NCBI GenBank assembly: GCA_004431415.1
Contig: QPMI01000176.1
Coordinates: 114,910-178,909 of the forward strand
Direction: 5' to 3'
Length of the DNA: 64,000 nucleotides
Origin: Cyanophora paradoxa
Lineage: Eukaryota; Glaucocystophyceae; Cyanophorales; Cyanophoraceae
Positions 1 through 11,069 of the stretch are shown piece after piece. Each line of letters opens with the position of its first letter. Within the stretch, counting starts at the first letter, position 1. The position numbers were made by a program, and so were the translations under genes. Below the pieces are notes generated by a model that saw nothing but the letters and a program-made list of their open reading frames with translations, had not been told where the DNA came from and searched no databases.

Positions 1-2319
1 GACGCCCTTCCAGCCGGCGGCCGGCTCGCAGAACATGGGGAAGACGTGGTCGATCTACAGCTGGCCGCGGCAGCAGATCGAGCAGATGAAGCGGCGGGCG
101 AAGGAGGAGAAGGCCCGCTCGAAGCGGGCGGCGCAGGGGCGCAAGAAGAGGCAGCACGCGGGCGACCTCGAGAACGACAACACGTACTTCATCGAGCCGC
201 CGCTGGACGAGGAGAGCGGGGGCGAGGGGAGCGGGGGCGAGGGGGAGGTGGAGGGGGGCGGGGCGGTGATCATGGACGCGCTGACGCACCGGCGGCGGGC
301 GGCGGCGGAGGAGGAGCGGCGGCAGCGGGACGAGGAGGAGCGGCGCTACCGGGAGGCCACCGTGCGGCCCCCCCGCGCGCGCGCCTCGGCCGCCGCCTGC
401 CGCGCGCGGCCCGCTGAGGGGCGGGGCAGGCGTACCTGGACGAGCAGGAGGCGGCCCTCCAGCGCGAGCTCGTCGAGGCCGAGGCCGAGGCGCGTCCGGG
501 GGCCCCTCGCCTCTCCCCTGCCCGCGGCTCACGCGCCGCAGGCGGAGGAGCAGGCGGCGGTGGTCGCCGAGCTCCGCGCGCAGGCCGCCCAGGCCCAGGC
601 CGAGGCCGGCGGCAACGGCCTCCTCCGCGGCTTCGGGCCCTACGAGGTGCGGCCCCCGCGCCCCGCGCCCCCGCCCGGCCGGGGCCCGCAGGGCCGAGCG
701 GGGCGCAGGGCGAGGAGGACGCCTCGCCGGGCCCCTCCCCTACCGCGGCGGCGGCGGCGGCGGCCTCGGGCTCGGCCTCGGCCTCGGGCGCCGGGGCGGG
801 GTCGGCGGGGGCGGGCGCGGGCGGCGCGAAGAAGAAGGGCGCGCCGGCGCCGGTGAAGGCGCCGGCGGGGGTCCCGCCGCTGGCGGGGGCGAAGGGCAAG
901 CACGGCGGGCTCTCGCCGGGGTACGAGGAGCAGAGCACGCCGTCGTCGGTGCTGCCGCAGGACGACGAGTACGAGGCTGTGCCCTTTGAGGCCTTCGAGT
1001 CCGACCAGGACTACACCCGCTGGTGCGAGCGACCGACCGGCCGCCCCGGGGGCCCTGCTGAGGGCGCCCCCCGGGCGGCAGGTCCCGTGAGTCAGCGCAG
1101 GGCCGCGCCGCCGGCCTCGTCGGCACCGAGCCGCCCCCGACCCCCCCCGCTCCCAGAACCCCCTGGTCCCCCCCCCCCCCCCCCGCGCCGCGCGCCGCGC
1201 CCGGTCCGACGCGCTCGGCGCAGCACGGGCACGTGCACATCACGCCGATCCCCTCCGTGGTCTCCCCCACGGGGGCCCCCGTCGGCCGGGCGGCGCCGCT
1301 CGCGCTGGTGCACGCGGACCGCCCGCACGCGGCGAAGAAGCGGAGCCCCGCCAAGGTCCCCCGCCCCGCCCATCCGCCCGGCCCCGCCCGCGCGCGCCGA
1401 CGAGACGCAGCGGGCGGCGAGCTTCACGTCGGCGGGGTCGCACGACGAGGGCGCGGGGACGCACAAATCCTGGAAGGAGTCCTCTAAGAAGAAGCTCCTC
1501 GACATCGTGCGCGGGCGGCGCCCCGCCCATTGCGCTCTCCTCGGCGCCGCTGAGGGGCGGGGGCGGGGCAGGCGGAGGACGGGGAGGAGGCGGGGCACGG
1601 GGGCCCCTCGGAGGGCGGGGCGCAAGGGGGCGAGGAGGACCCCTTCCGCCCCAAGTCGGCCCCCGGTGCGCCCCGCCGGCCTGGCCCGCGCCGCCGGGGC
1701 TCACGCGGGGCGCGCAGGCAAGTTCTTCGAGGCGTCGCTGGCGCCCAAGCCGCCGCAGCTGGCGCGGCGCTCGGCGAAGCGGGGGCAGGACGCCGAGCTC
1801 GGCGACGCCCGCGTCCGCGACAGCGTCTTCGCCGGCGGGCCCGCCGCCCCGCCCGCTCCCGCCCCGCCTCCGTCGACGAGACCAAGGGCGGTGCGCGCGC
1901 CCCGGGGCCGGCGCGGGGGCGGGCGGCGGCCGACGCGGCGCAGGGCGGCGCTCGCTCGAGGCGCTGGCGGAGGGCCTCGAGCCGTCCTCGCGCAAGCCCA
2001 GCGCCCGCGAGCGCGGGGCGGAGCCCGAGGCGGATGCGGAGGCGGGGGCGGGGTGGGCGGGGCGGACGAGTACGCGGACGAGGGCTTCGAGGCGGCGGAG
2101 GCGCACGCCGAGGAGGCCGCGGCGGCGGCCGAGCAGCAGCACCCGTCCTCCGCCACCGCCCTCCCCTCCACGGCCCGCGCCGCCGCCGCCGCCACGGAGG
2201 CCGCCGAGGTGCCCCGCCCCGGCGCAGGCCCCGGCGGATCCGGCGCCCTCTGACCGCGGGGCGCGCAGGCGGCGGTGGTGGAGGCGGCCCGGCTGGCGGC
2301 CGAGGAGGGCATCGCGTAG
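1..2319 (+). CDS. Unknown charged, coiled-coil protein, multi-exon, 5' end missing
   Basis: Function not recognised. The first visible exon starts after an acceptor-like CGGCTCGCAG near base 31 and reads NMGKTWSIYSWPRQQIEQMK, followed by Lys/Arg-rich and then Glu/Arg-rich helical sequence (about 31-360). Later exons, in shifting frames, include AYLDEQEAALQRELVEAEAE (430-489), AEEQAAVVAELRAQAAQAQA (542-), a Gly/Ala/Ser-rich linker, an acidic DDEYEAVPFEAFESDQDYTR block near 960-1020, a HGHVHITPIPSVVSPTG block near 1227, and a basic KSWKESSKKKLLDIVRG block near 1470-1510. The last exon (2269-2319) ends EEGIA and TAG. The frame changes coincide with GT or GC donors and CAG acceptors, supporting a spliced gene. 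The high Glu/Arg content suggests a coiled-coil scaffold; with a SHIPPO-like gene next door a flagellar role is possible, but that is only inference. Exon limits in the middle are uncertain. Confidence 0.55.
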
Positions 2320-2724
2320 AGGGGCCGGCGCCCCAGGTGGGGCCGGCGACGGCGCGGGCCACCTGTGTTTAGACTGGAGAGTGTACATGCTAGTTAGAAG
2401 AGGCTAGGCAGCGCAGGAAATCGCGACTTTCATTTACTGCATTGATCCGATGGTCGACAAGCTCGCGTGCGGTGCCGGGCCTGTGCATGCGGTGCCGGGC
2501 CGCTGCGACGGTCGACGTCGACATCTGCTCGCAATTTTGCAACATGCGCAGTGCAGCAGTGCCGCCGGCCAAAGTCAGCTGCGGAGCCTCGAAGCTGAGG
2601 GAGCCCCAGGGAGGGTACGCGACTCAACCCGTCGCCCACTTGTGTCTTTCTGCTGCCGCCGGGCCTTCCCGCTGCTCGAAGTAGTGCCCTGAAGCTGCGG
2701 TCACCCTCAGGAGAGCTCTTGGCC

Positions 2725-4786
2725 ATGTCAGGTGCCAGATCCAAATCTCAATCGCGCCCGCAGTGGCTGAGTTTCGGCGGGCTCACCGCAGGGAGCTCAT
2801 CCTCTCCAACGCCGCCTCTAGAGGCGCCTTCGGACAGTGCGCCGCGGGCTCTGCGCGCCGCGGCTACCCCGGGCGAGTCCGTTAGTAAACTGGTCCGCGC
2901 AGGCGATGCCTCCGTAAGCGGCGGCCGCGGGTTTCTGAACTACGGACCTGGCGAGGCTGGGGGACTCGCGAGCGTCGTCGCACAACACTCGACCCCACCA
3001 CGCATCAACCTGCCGCTGCACCGCCTGAAGGACTTCCAGGAGAACTCGACGCCCGCGGGCAGTAGTAGTTATCGCTCAGGTACGATCGGCGAGGTCGGAG
3101 CGCACGCCCACCGCGATCCTGTCCGACGAGCGCCGTGCCGCAGCCCGCTCGGCGCGCTCGGCACGCTCGGCCGCCTCGGCGCGCTCCCGATCGGCGCGCT
3201 CCGGGTCGCCCATTGTTCACGCGGACGATATCCTCGCGGGGCGGCCCTCGACCTCCGCCTTCTCGTTCACGCGCGGTGCGGCCAGCCCCGAGCCCGGAAG
3301 CGCCTGCTTGCACGCCCCGCTACCTCTCCCCCCGCGACTGTAACCACGGGCGACCCGCGCAGCCACTCGGGACGATGGCGGGCTGCCCATTCCCGGCCCC
3401 GCGGGTGAGCCCCGCCGGCGCCCGCACACGGAGTGCCCCCGCTCGCCCCTGCGCGCTGACGCCGCCCGGCAGACTACATCATCGAAGAGAGCCTCCCGAA
3501 CGTGCGGCGCCGACGCTGGCGCTCCCTACCTTGCGCGCCCCGGGGCTCACGCTTCGCCCCGCCCGGCGCAGTCCTCGCGCATGCCCTCGGCGCCGCGCGC
3601 GACGATCGGGCGCTCCCCGCGCACCCCGCGCCCCGACACCGCGGACGGCCCCGGGGTGCGCGCGCCTCTCTGCAGGGGCCCGTCCCCCCGCAGCGCCTCA
3701 CGCGCACCCCGCCGCCGGCAGCCGGCCGACTACCCCTACGAGGGCTCCGTCGTGCGCCCGCGCCCCGCCCCTCCCCCGCCGCGCCCGTTCCTGTACCCCT
3801 CACCGTCCCCTGTCGCCCACGCAGAGCTCGAGGACGCTGCAGGCGCCGCGGGCGACCATCGGGCGCTCCCCGAGGACCGTGGAGCCCGAGCACTCCCCCG
3901 GGGTACGCCGATCCCCCTCCCCTCGGCCGGGCGCGCCCCCGACGCGGCCCGGCAGCCGGCGGACTACACCCCGCCGATCCCGGCCCCCGTGGGCCGCTCC
4001 TCGCCCGTCTCGGCGGTCCCGTTCGGGGGCACGGGGCTGGGCTTTCGTACCGCGGCGCCGGGGACGCCCGGGTGCATCCCGGTGATCCCGACGTACATCC
4101 CGTACTCGGAGGGGGCGGCGCGGCCGCCGTACCTCGGCGCCGGGCGCTTCGGGGAGCGGCACGTGGCGGCCCACGAGCACAACGCGCCCAAGGCGACCAT
4201 CGGGCGCGCCGCGCGCTTCGCCGAGGGGGCCCACGCCGCCCGCGTGCCCCGCATCCCGGGCTCGACGGACTACTCGCCGCGCGACTCGCTCTCCTCCCGC
4301 AGCCGCTCCGCCCCGCGCGCGACCTTCGGCACCGCCTCGCGCTTCGGGGAGGCCCCGCCCGACCTCTGGCGCCCCGGCAGCAGCACCGGCGGCGCCGGCG
4401 GCGGCAACGGGAGCTGGCGGGGACCCTCCTCGCAGCGCAGCGCCTCGCACGGCGTGGGGGGCGGCGGGGGCGCCGGCCTCCTCGCCCCGCCCCTCCCGGG
4501 CGCCTCGCCCTCGCCGCGGCGGCTCCAGGGGATGGCCCCGCACGCCCCAGCGTGCCGCGCTCCGAGCCGCGCCGCGCCGCCCCGCCCCTCGGCACCCCCG
4601 AGGCCGTCCGGGCCGAGGCGCGCGTCCCCGGCACGTGCTAGGGCCCCGCGCCCGCCGCCCTCGTCTTCACCCCCTGCAAGCAGTTCATTGAGGGTCCTTT
4701 CTGCAGGTAGAGCTCTTGTAGCCAGCGACGACTCCCTTTCCGGGGTTTCTCGATGGGCAATGTCGCCCATTTTTATCGAAATTTGA
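2725..4786 (+). CDS. SHIPPO/ODF3-like sperm-tail PG-rich repeat protein
   Basis: The start at 2725 follows a stop-rich region and opens MSGARSKSQSRPQWLSFGG. The first exon runs to about 3079, where a GTACGATC donor follows. Downstream the protein carries repeats of the type [AP]-R-A-T-I-G-R near 3605, 3860, 4190 and 4317 (ATIGRSPRT, ATIGRSPRT, ATIGRAARF, ATFGTASRF) alternating with P-A-D-Y or G-S-T-D-Y blocks (PADYPYEGS, PADYTPPIPAP, IPGSTDYSPR). This alternation matches the sperm-tail PG-rich repeat (STPGR) family: PGPGxY followed by a basic xATFGxxxRF segment. Members such as ODF3 line flagellar and ciliary microtubules, so a flagellar structural role is expected. The Pro-Gly of the classic repeat is often replaced by Pro-Ala here. 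The 3' end is uncertain: one frame stops at 4786 and a spliced alternative could stop at 4641. Confidence 0.55.
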
Positions 4787-5690
4787 TTGAATGTACTGCG
4801 GTGCGCGGGTCTATATGATGTCGTTGTGTGTGCAGTTGTTTTTGTATCCTTTCCAAGTTGCAGTCCAGGTCTAGATTTGTATCATAGCACTACATATCCT
4901 GATCTTAATTACAGTAATTACTGGTATGGACTCTAGAGATCTAGATCTAATTGCCAGTTGGAGCCGGATGCTCCGAGCTCCTAGGCCTGGAGCCGGATGT
5001 TCCGTACCCTGGAGCCGGAAAAGGGGGGTACGGATAGGCGAGGTCTCACTGCAGGGGTATGCAGCTTCGTGGGTCAACGGTTTAAGGGTACGTGCACGTG
5101 CACTGCAGGGGTATGCAGCCCAGGCGTTCATAGGCGAGTAGTACCAGTAGGCGTTCCACGGTTCACTCTCAGCAGCCGGCCGCACGCTCGAAGCCCTCTA
5201 GATCTGCTCACCGTGGCACGTGAGTACGATAGGAATTCGAAGCGCCTTCATATCGATGAACATGACAACGCGTTCCCGCGCCAATGGCAGATAGCGCAGA
5301 CGAACTGACGCACTGCGGCAGGCGCAGGCGTCCGACGCGGATCAGTGATTCAGAAGAGATCTGCAGGCCTAGGTACGCACGCTGCGTCGCTCGCACGTCA
5401 CAGCTTGCCCGGCGCGGCGCGGCGCGGCGTGGCGCGAACTGTGCATGCGCAACTGACACTCATTTCGGCACAGCTGCGCGGCGCCCGCGCGCTCAAGAGC
5501 GTTGAGCAAGCTCAATCGCTATCGTAAGCTTGCAATTGTCGCGCCGGCTCCGGCAGACTTCGCAAGGTACGCCTGCATGGCCTGCCACGTCGGGAAGCAA
5601 ACTACCGATCTTACCCGCTCGCAGCGGAAGGAACCGGTGCTGAATGCCGTGAGATCGTACTCTACGTGCGTCGGACGTTGCAGCCGGCTG
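4787..5690. other. Intergenic region, no gene seen
   Basis: I see no convincing coding sequence. It contains small local repeats: a GGAGCCGGATG word three times between 4960 and 5030, and a CACTGCAGGGGTATGCAGC word twice (near 5048 and 5100). The segment directly before 5691 is the promoter and 5' leader of the TRIM37-like gene. Confidence 0.5.
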
Positions 5691-8205
5691 ATGGGCCCCA
5701 AGAACGCCGCCAAGCGCGCGCGCCTCGCCGGGGTGGAGGCTAAGCAGGATGCCGATCCAGCTGCGGTTGCTGTGAGGTCTTGTTCTCGCTTCGGGCCCTT
5801 TCGAATCTTACTCGAGCCTAGGCGTCCTCGGAAGCGGGTGACGACGGCGAAGTCGTCTTGATAACCACTCCTGCGCCCTCAAGCTCCAAGCGCTCCCACA
5901 GCCTTGAGGTGCTTCTTTCGAGGTTACTTGGGTTTCTTTAATTTGGGACTACGTGGAGCTACAGCTAATACTGCCCCGGCGGGTGGCCGAAGGTCAATGG
6001 CCAGCATTTCACAAACCAAAAAATGATCTATTCGTGCAGGTCTTTAGTGACGCAATAGAAAAGCTTCGGAGGCAGGCAGAGTGCCCTATCTGTTTCGAAC
6101 TATTCGAAGACCCGCGGATTTTGCCTTGCGGGCATACTCTGTGCGACCCCCCCCCCCCCCCCCCGGCTCCCCCCTGGCTCCCTCCCTCCCCCGCCCCCCC
6201 TCCCCCCCCTCCCCCCTCCCCCCCCCGCTCCCCGCTCCCCCTCCACCCCCGCTCAGCGGCTCCACCCTTCCGACGTGCACCTCTCCCCTACCCCCTCCAC
6301 TCCCCCCCCCCCTCATCCCCCTTCCCCAAATTCCATGCCCTCACTTTCCCCCTATAATCCCTCCCGCCCGCCGCACGAACCCCTGCCACTTCCTGAATCA
6401 GCCTCCGAATACGCCCCTTTACCACACCCCGGCCCTCTAGATCGAAGCGCCCCGCTCATGATCAGCCTCACTGCTCTAACGAGCCGAGGCCCCTTCTTCA
6501 GATGCATCAAGTGCTCGAAACTGCCCGCAAGTGAGCAGCGGTTTACAGTTCTCTCGATGATCTCTGCCTTCCGGCTTGCTTATCAGCCCCGCCTCCCTGC
6601 GCTCGCAGTCGTCAAGGACGGGAAGCTCGTGTGTCCGATCTGCCGGGAGGAGTCGGCGGTGCCGGAGAGCCAGGAGTTCCCCCGCAACCTGGCCACCGCC
6701 CAGCTCGTCGCCGTCCTCGGCGAGCAGCTGCGGGAGCTCCCCCGCGCCAGCTGCGGCAACTGCGAAGGGGGCGAGGCAGCCCCGGCAGCTATGACCTGCC
6801 CCGACTGCAACGCGCACCTGTGCGAACCCTGCTCGCAAACCATATGCATCCACAAGGTCCGATGCCAGCTGCAGCTTTCGAATTCGTTCTAAAATCTCGA
6901 TCTAGACTGCCAGCTGCAGCCTTGATTTTAATTTGATACGGACTCGCTCAGTTGAAAGCTTTTCGGCATCACGACGTTCACCCTTACAAGCCCGCTGTCT
7001 CCCCTTCTTCCCTGCGTCCCATTGTCTGCCCTGCACACCTTGACGCGGCCGTGCCACTTCAGTACTGCAAACAAATTGAGTCCCCTGTCTGCCTTCAGTG
7101 GTAAGTTGTCTTTAGAGTCGCCTGTCCCAATTGCATGGTTATATTTAATTATTTACACCTGTGCTCGCAGCGCACCTGGCAAGCATGCAGGCCACGTGCA
7201 TATCTCCATAGTTGAAGCGGCGGACAGTGCGCGGGCGTCTCTCGGCGAAATTTTGGCGGATCAAGACAAAGCCCTTGCAGTAATCGACGGGCGAGTCAAG
7301 CAGCTCGAGGTCAATTTGCAGTTTCTTAAGCAGAGCATCGTCGATTCAAGAATTAAATCCGAAGAAAGGGCCAAACAGGTGATCCAATTCATAAATGCAC
7401 ATCGACCTTTCTCGCAATTGTTACAAACATAAAAGCGCAGCTGCACGAAGCAGTCGACAAGTCTCTTCAACAATGGACATAGGCCATCGACACGCAAAGC
7501 CGTGCCGCAGAGACGGAGATCGCACAGCAACTTGAGCTTTTCAAGTCATCCAAAGTCAAGCTCCAGAGCTCCAATGCGTTTATCAAGGACCTTATCAGGG
7601 CCCCGCCTCTCAAGCTCATCCGGCTCCTTCGAATTCCCAGCGCTTTCACAAAACGGGATGAGGTTGAGCAGATTCGGCTCCAGATCAAGCAAAAGACGGC
7701 CTGTTCTCAAGTCGTCTTCCTTCCTGCGAAAGTCGGACTACGAGTCGAGAGGAAGGGTCCGGTGTTAACGTCAACTGTACAGGGAGTACAGGCCGTCGAG
7801 GTTGCCGTTGAGTGGAAGGCGGATCTTGCGGAGGGTGAACGGTATTATTCAGAAGAGTTCGAGTGCAACGGCTGGGTGTGGGATCTGGAAATCTTTCCAA
7901 AGGGCAGCCAGACAGGAAAGGGCACCCACCTGTCGATCTACGTGAGATCAATTGCCGCCCTTCCACGGGTGCTCGATCGCGAGCTCCTTCATTCTTCAAA
8001 TCGATATTCTTTTTCAATTCTGCTGCGCATGCAGAGCTCTGACGGTCACTTCGGCATTCGTGGGACGTGTACAATTGGAGTTCCTTCTGCGTCAACACGC
8101 ATGAGCGGTGTTTGCACTTGGACTCCCAAATCCGTTTGTTTGGGATACTATGATACGATCAATTTCTTCCGCTCTCCGAAACCACGAAGTGCCCTGACGA
8201 GGTGA
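5691..8205 (+). CDS. TRIM37-like E3 ubiquitin ligase (RING, B-box, coiled coil, MATH)
   Basis: Likely ubiquitin ligase. Splicing that keeps frame: 5691-5771, 5822-5908, 6040-6140, 6502-6530, 6609-6856, 7063-7100, 7171-7378, then 7483 (or 7441) onward. The ATG at 5691 opens MGPKNAAKRARLAG. The RING is rebuilt exactly by splicing: CPICFELFEDPRILPCGHTL, then CIKCSKLPAIVKDGKLVCPIC, giving all eight C3HC4 ligands. B-box ligands follow (CGNC, CPDC, CEPC, HK, then CLQC and KHAGH supplied by exons 6 and 7). Exon 7 and the next are coiled coil. The MATH/TRAF-like domain starts near 7800 with EVAVEWKADLAEGERYYSEE, FECNGWVWDLEIFPKG and THLSIYVRSI. This order is that of TRIM37. Oddities: an in-frame TAG at 7480-7482 if the 7440 acceptor is used, and a MATH-like terminal strand (DGYMVVRVEMKDLHIV, 8298-8345) that is out of phase with the donor at 8202. 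The 6147-6164 C tract lies in intron 3. Confidence 0.82.
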
Positions 8206-9040
8206 GTCTCGGAGAGTTGTAGTAGTTACAGATATCGATATTTAATGTGTATGCTTTTGACAATCGCAACCGTTTGAATGTACATGTGTATTCGCAGGAT
8301 GGATATATGGTTGTTCGTGTGGAGATGAAAGATCTACACATAGTACCGGTACCGTAGTAGTAGTACCTGTAGATGTGCAGGCCTAGGCCTTCAACGAATT
8401 CGAACTCGAACCGGCTTAAATTAATTATATAAAGCTTGTAATGCGTACGCGTGTGCATGTGCATGTGCAGGAGCTTGAATCGGCTTAACTGATATTGCAA
8501 TTATAATATAATGCATGCATGTGCACGCCCCGCTCGAGCGCGCGCGCGCGCGGCCGCGCCGGCCGTGTGCGGGGACGGCCCGCGGCCGTAGATCTAGATC
8601 TAGAGGTCCGATCCGGCGGCGGATCATCATCGGATCCGAATTCCACGTACGTATACGTATACGCGTGCACGATCGCGAAGTGCGGTTTACTTATAATTAA
8701 ATTAAATGCGTATGCATGCGCATGCACGTCGCTGCGCCCGGTGGCCGCGGCGCCGGCCGGCGCCGCATATGCATGCACCGCCGGCGCCCGAGCGCTAGCG
8801 CTAGCCGCGCGCCGACTTGAGCTATATATAGCTAGCGCTTGCCAAGTTGGTGCGGCGTCGTCGATCATGTATAAGCTAGCGATCGCGATCTAGAGCTGGC
8901 GCCGGCGTGGCGCATCCGGATCCGTGGCCAGCGCGCGCTAGCGGCCGCCGGGTGCGGCTCAGGGCACCGACAACCCCCCCCCCCCCGGGCCTCGACGCAG
9001 GGTACACTGCTCGGGCCAGGACAGTCCAGCGCGGAGCACA
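8206..9040. other. Intergenic region rich in short palindromes
   Basis: Apart from a possible last MATH-domain exon at 8298-8357, no gene is visible. The stretch is packed with self-complementary words: repeated GATC/AGATCT units near 8590, ACGTACGTATACGTATACGCGT near 8645, TGCATGCATG near 8512, GCTAGCGCTAGC near 8795, and CTATATATAG at 8822-8831. The last could serve as a TATA element for Rab7, about 210 bases upstream of its ATG, but it sits among many similar palindromes, so this is weak. A C12 run lies near 8976-8987. Confidence 0.5.
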
Positions 9041-10261
9041 ATGGCGTCGGCAGGCCGCAAGAAGGTTCTCCTGAAAGGTCCGCACGCACAGAATGCCTCA
9101 TTTCCGGCCCGTCCGCGCTCGCTGATCGGATTCGGCCGCTGTCCGCCCCTTTGACCTTCCGCGGCGCCCGCAGTGATCATACTTGGAGATTCCGGGTGCG
9201 CGTCGCACGCCCACTGCGCGAGCTAGCGAATGCATACGGGGTGTGATGGGCACAGTTGCGTACGCTGATCTCTGAAGTGGTCTTCCCCCGCAGCGTGGGC
9301 AAGACGTCGCTGATGAACCAGTGTGCCGTATCTGAGCCGTCCCGCGTCCGCTGCTCGCGAGACTCTGAGGCAGCGCCTCGCCAGGTATGTGAACAAAAAG
9401 TTCACGAACCAGTACAAAGCGACTATCGGCGCGGACTTCCTGACGAAGGAGGTCATGGTCGATGATCGGCTCGTGACCATGCAGGCGCGATGGCGATCCG
9501 CGCGCTTCGGCCCTCAGACGTATGACCGCCTCTTGCAGATTTGGGATACGGCGGGCCAGGAGCGCTTCCAGAGCCTCGGCGTCGCATTCTATCGCGGCGC
9601 TGACTCCTGCGTGCTTGTCTTCGACGTGAACAACGCGAAGACGTTCGAGAACCTTGACAGCTGGAGGGACGAGTTTTTGATCCAGGTCGGCCGCGCCCAC
9701 GCACGTGGACTAGCTTATAGCTAAGGTGTTCTTCCTTGATTCTTCCTTTTGCGCTCACGTTGCACGCGCCGGCCCGCTTTGCAGGCTGGTCCGAGGGATC
9801 CGGAGAGCTTCCCGTTCGTGGTCATTGGCAACAAGATCGATCTGGAGGGCCAGCGCGTGGTACGCGCACCCCTTTCTTTCAAGCGCCGCTTGCCATGCGC
9901 GCGGTCCCGACCGTCTCTCCACCCCCAGGTTTCGGCCAAGCGTGCGATCGCCTGGTGCCAATCCAAGGGCAACATTCCGTACTTCGAGACGAGCGCGAAG
10001 GAGGCCATCAATGTCGAGCAGGCGTTCCAGGTCCGGCCGCGATCCGATGCTCCCGTCCCGCCTTCTCCCTCGACCGCCCCGCAGGTCATCGCCAAGAACG
10101 CGCTGAAGCAGGAGCAGTCGCAGGAGGACATGTGCGCCCTTCTCCGGAAGCTCCGCCCTCGTCGCTCTCCCGCCTGACGCTGGATTCCGCGCAGCTTCCT
10201 CCCCGACACCATCGACATCTCCGCGGAGCAGAAGCCCACCGCTAGCAGCTGCAACTGCTGA
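9041..10261 (+). CDS. RAB7: Rab7 small GTPase (late endosome/lysosome traffic)
   Basis: Rab7 directs late-endosome and vacuole fusion. Nine exons: 9041-9077, 9174-9195, 9294-9320, 9385-9484, 9539-9685, 9785-9859, 9929-10030, 10085-10131, 10195-10261. The spliced protein opens [20 protein letters not shown]. The P-loop GDSGVGKTS is assembled from exons 2 and 3. Switch I region: [14 protein letters not shown], typical of Rab7. G3: [21 protein letters not shown]4: NKID. G5: [15 protein letters not shown]. The tail ends SSCNC, a C-x-C double geranylgeranylation site. Total length is close to 205 residues, normal for the family. Intron 4 (9485-9538, 54 bases) begins GC, not GT: without removal 18 extra in-frame residues would be inserted just before the WDTAG motif. 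Everything needed for activity is present. Confidence 0.95.
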
Positions 10262-11069
10262 GAGCCCTCGCCTTCCCTTCTTCTTCCCTCCTTATCCCTC
10301 CTTTGCCCTCCCGTAACTCTTCCTGCTCGTCTCGATCCGTTATGCCAGCTCCCAAATCCCCCAATTTCGGTTGGCAATCTCTAGGTAGGAATGCGTCTTG
10401 CAAGTAATACTCTTTTAATTGGTTCACACAATTGCAAGGGGCGCTGGGGTCGATCCGCCCTCAACCTCGGGCTCTGGGTCGGCGAGGAAGCCCAGCCCTG
10501 CCGAGAAGAGAAAGAGGCGCGCGCGTTAGGTTCGGCGCTGGCGAGAGCGAGCCGGCGCGCACCGTCGTTCTCGGGGCCGCCGGCCGCCAGTCCCGCGGCT
10601 GCGAGGGAAGCACAGTCAGTCTCTGGCAGGCGGGGAGAAGTGGGGGGCACGCACGGGGCACGAAGGAGGGCCGACCGCCACCTGCGCAGGGAATCAGCTC
10701 TAGCTATAGAGTGCGCTATAGGGCGCCCGTGAGATTCGGGACTGCCGGAGCTACGAGGGTCTCTGGACTGCAGAGGCTACGGAATTACATGAGCATGGCG
10801 GCGCTCCGGTCACCGGGTGACAGCGGCGAGCCAGCCGATGCGCTAGAGAAATCCGAAGGATCGGCGGAGGGAGGGCAGTAGTGCGAGGGCAGAACGGGTA
10901 GCTTTAGATGCGCTAGAGGTGTCCCCGGACGGCGCTAGGCAACTATGCGCCGAAACGCGGGCCGAACCGAGGAAGGAGGCGAGAGCCACGTAGGCGCTGT
11001 AGAGGGCGGCTTGGGGGATGAGACCGCACGACCCCACCCTGCCGGGGACCGGGAAGCCTTCCGCCCCAG
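10262..11069. other. Region between Rab7 and a convergent gene, no gene seen
   Basis: 3' flank of Rab7 (T/C-rich at 10265-10320) and of the convergent minus-strand gene. Open frames exist on both strands because of high GC, but none has a recognisable domain or consistent splice pattern. An alternative last exon of the minus-strand gene could lie at about 10900-11020. Confidence 0.4.

Noticed and set aside
740-2388. Long minus-strand ORFs opposite the first gene
   Set aside because: Pro/Arg/Gly-rich products typical of antisense frames in GC-rich DNA; the plus strand has splice-consistent, compositionally normal exons.
7480-7482. TAG as a reassigned sense codon
   Set aside because: Ligase I, the hydrolase and the cyclase terminate with TAG at the expected protein ends, and an alternative acceptor removes this TAG.
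8821-8832. CTATATATAG as the Rab7 TATA box
   Set aside because: It is one of many palindromes in the same stretch and has no other promoter evidence.
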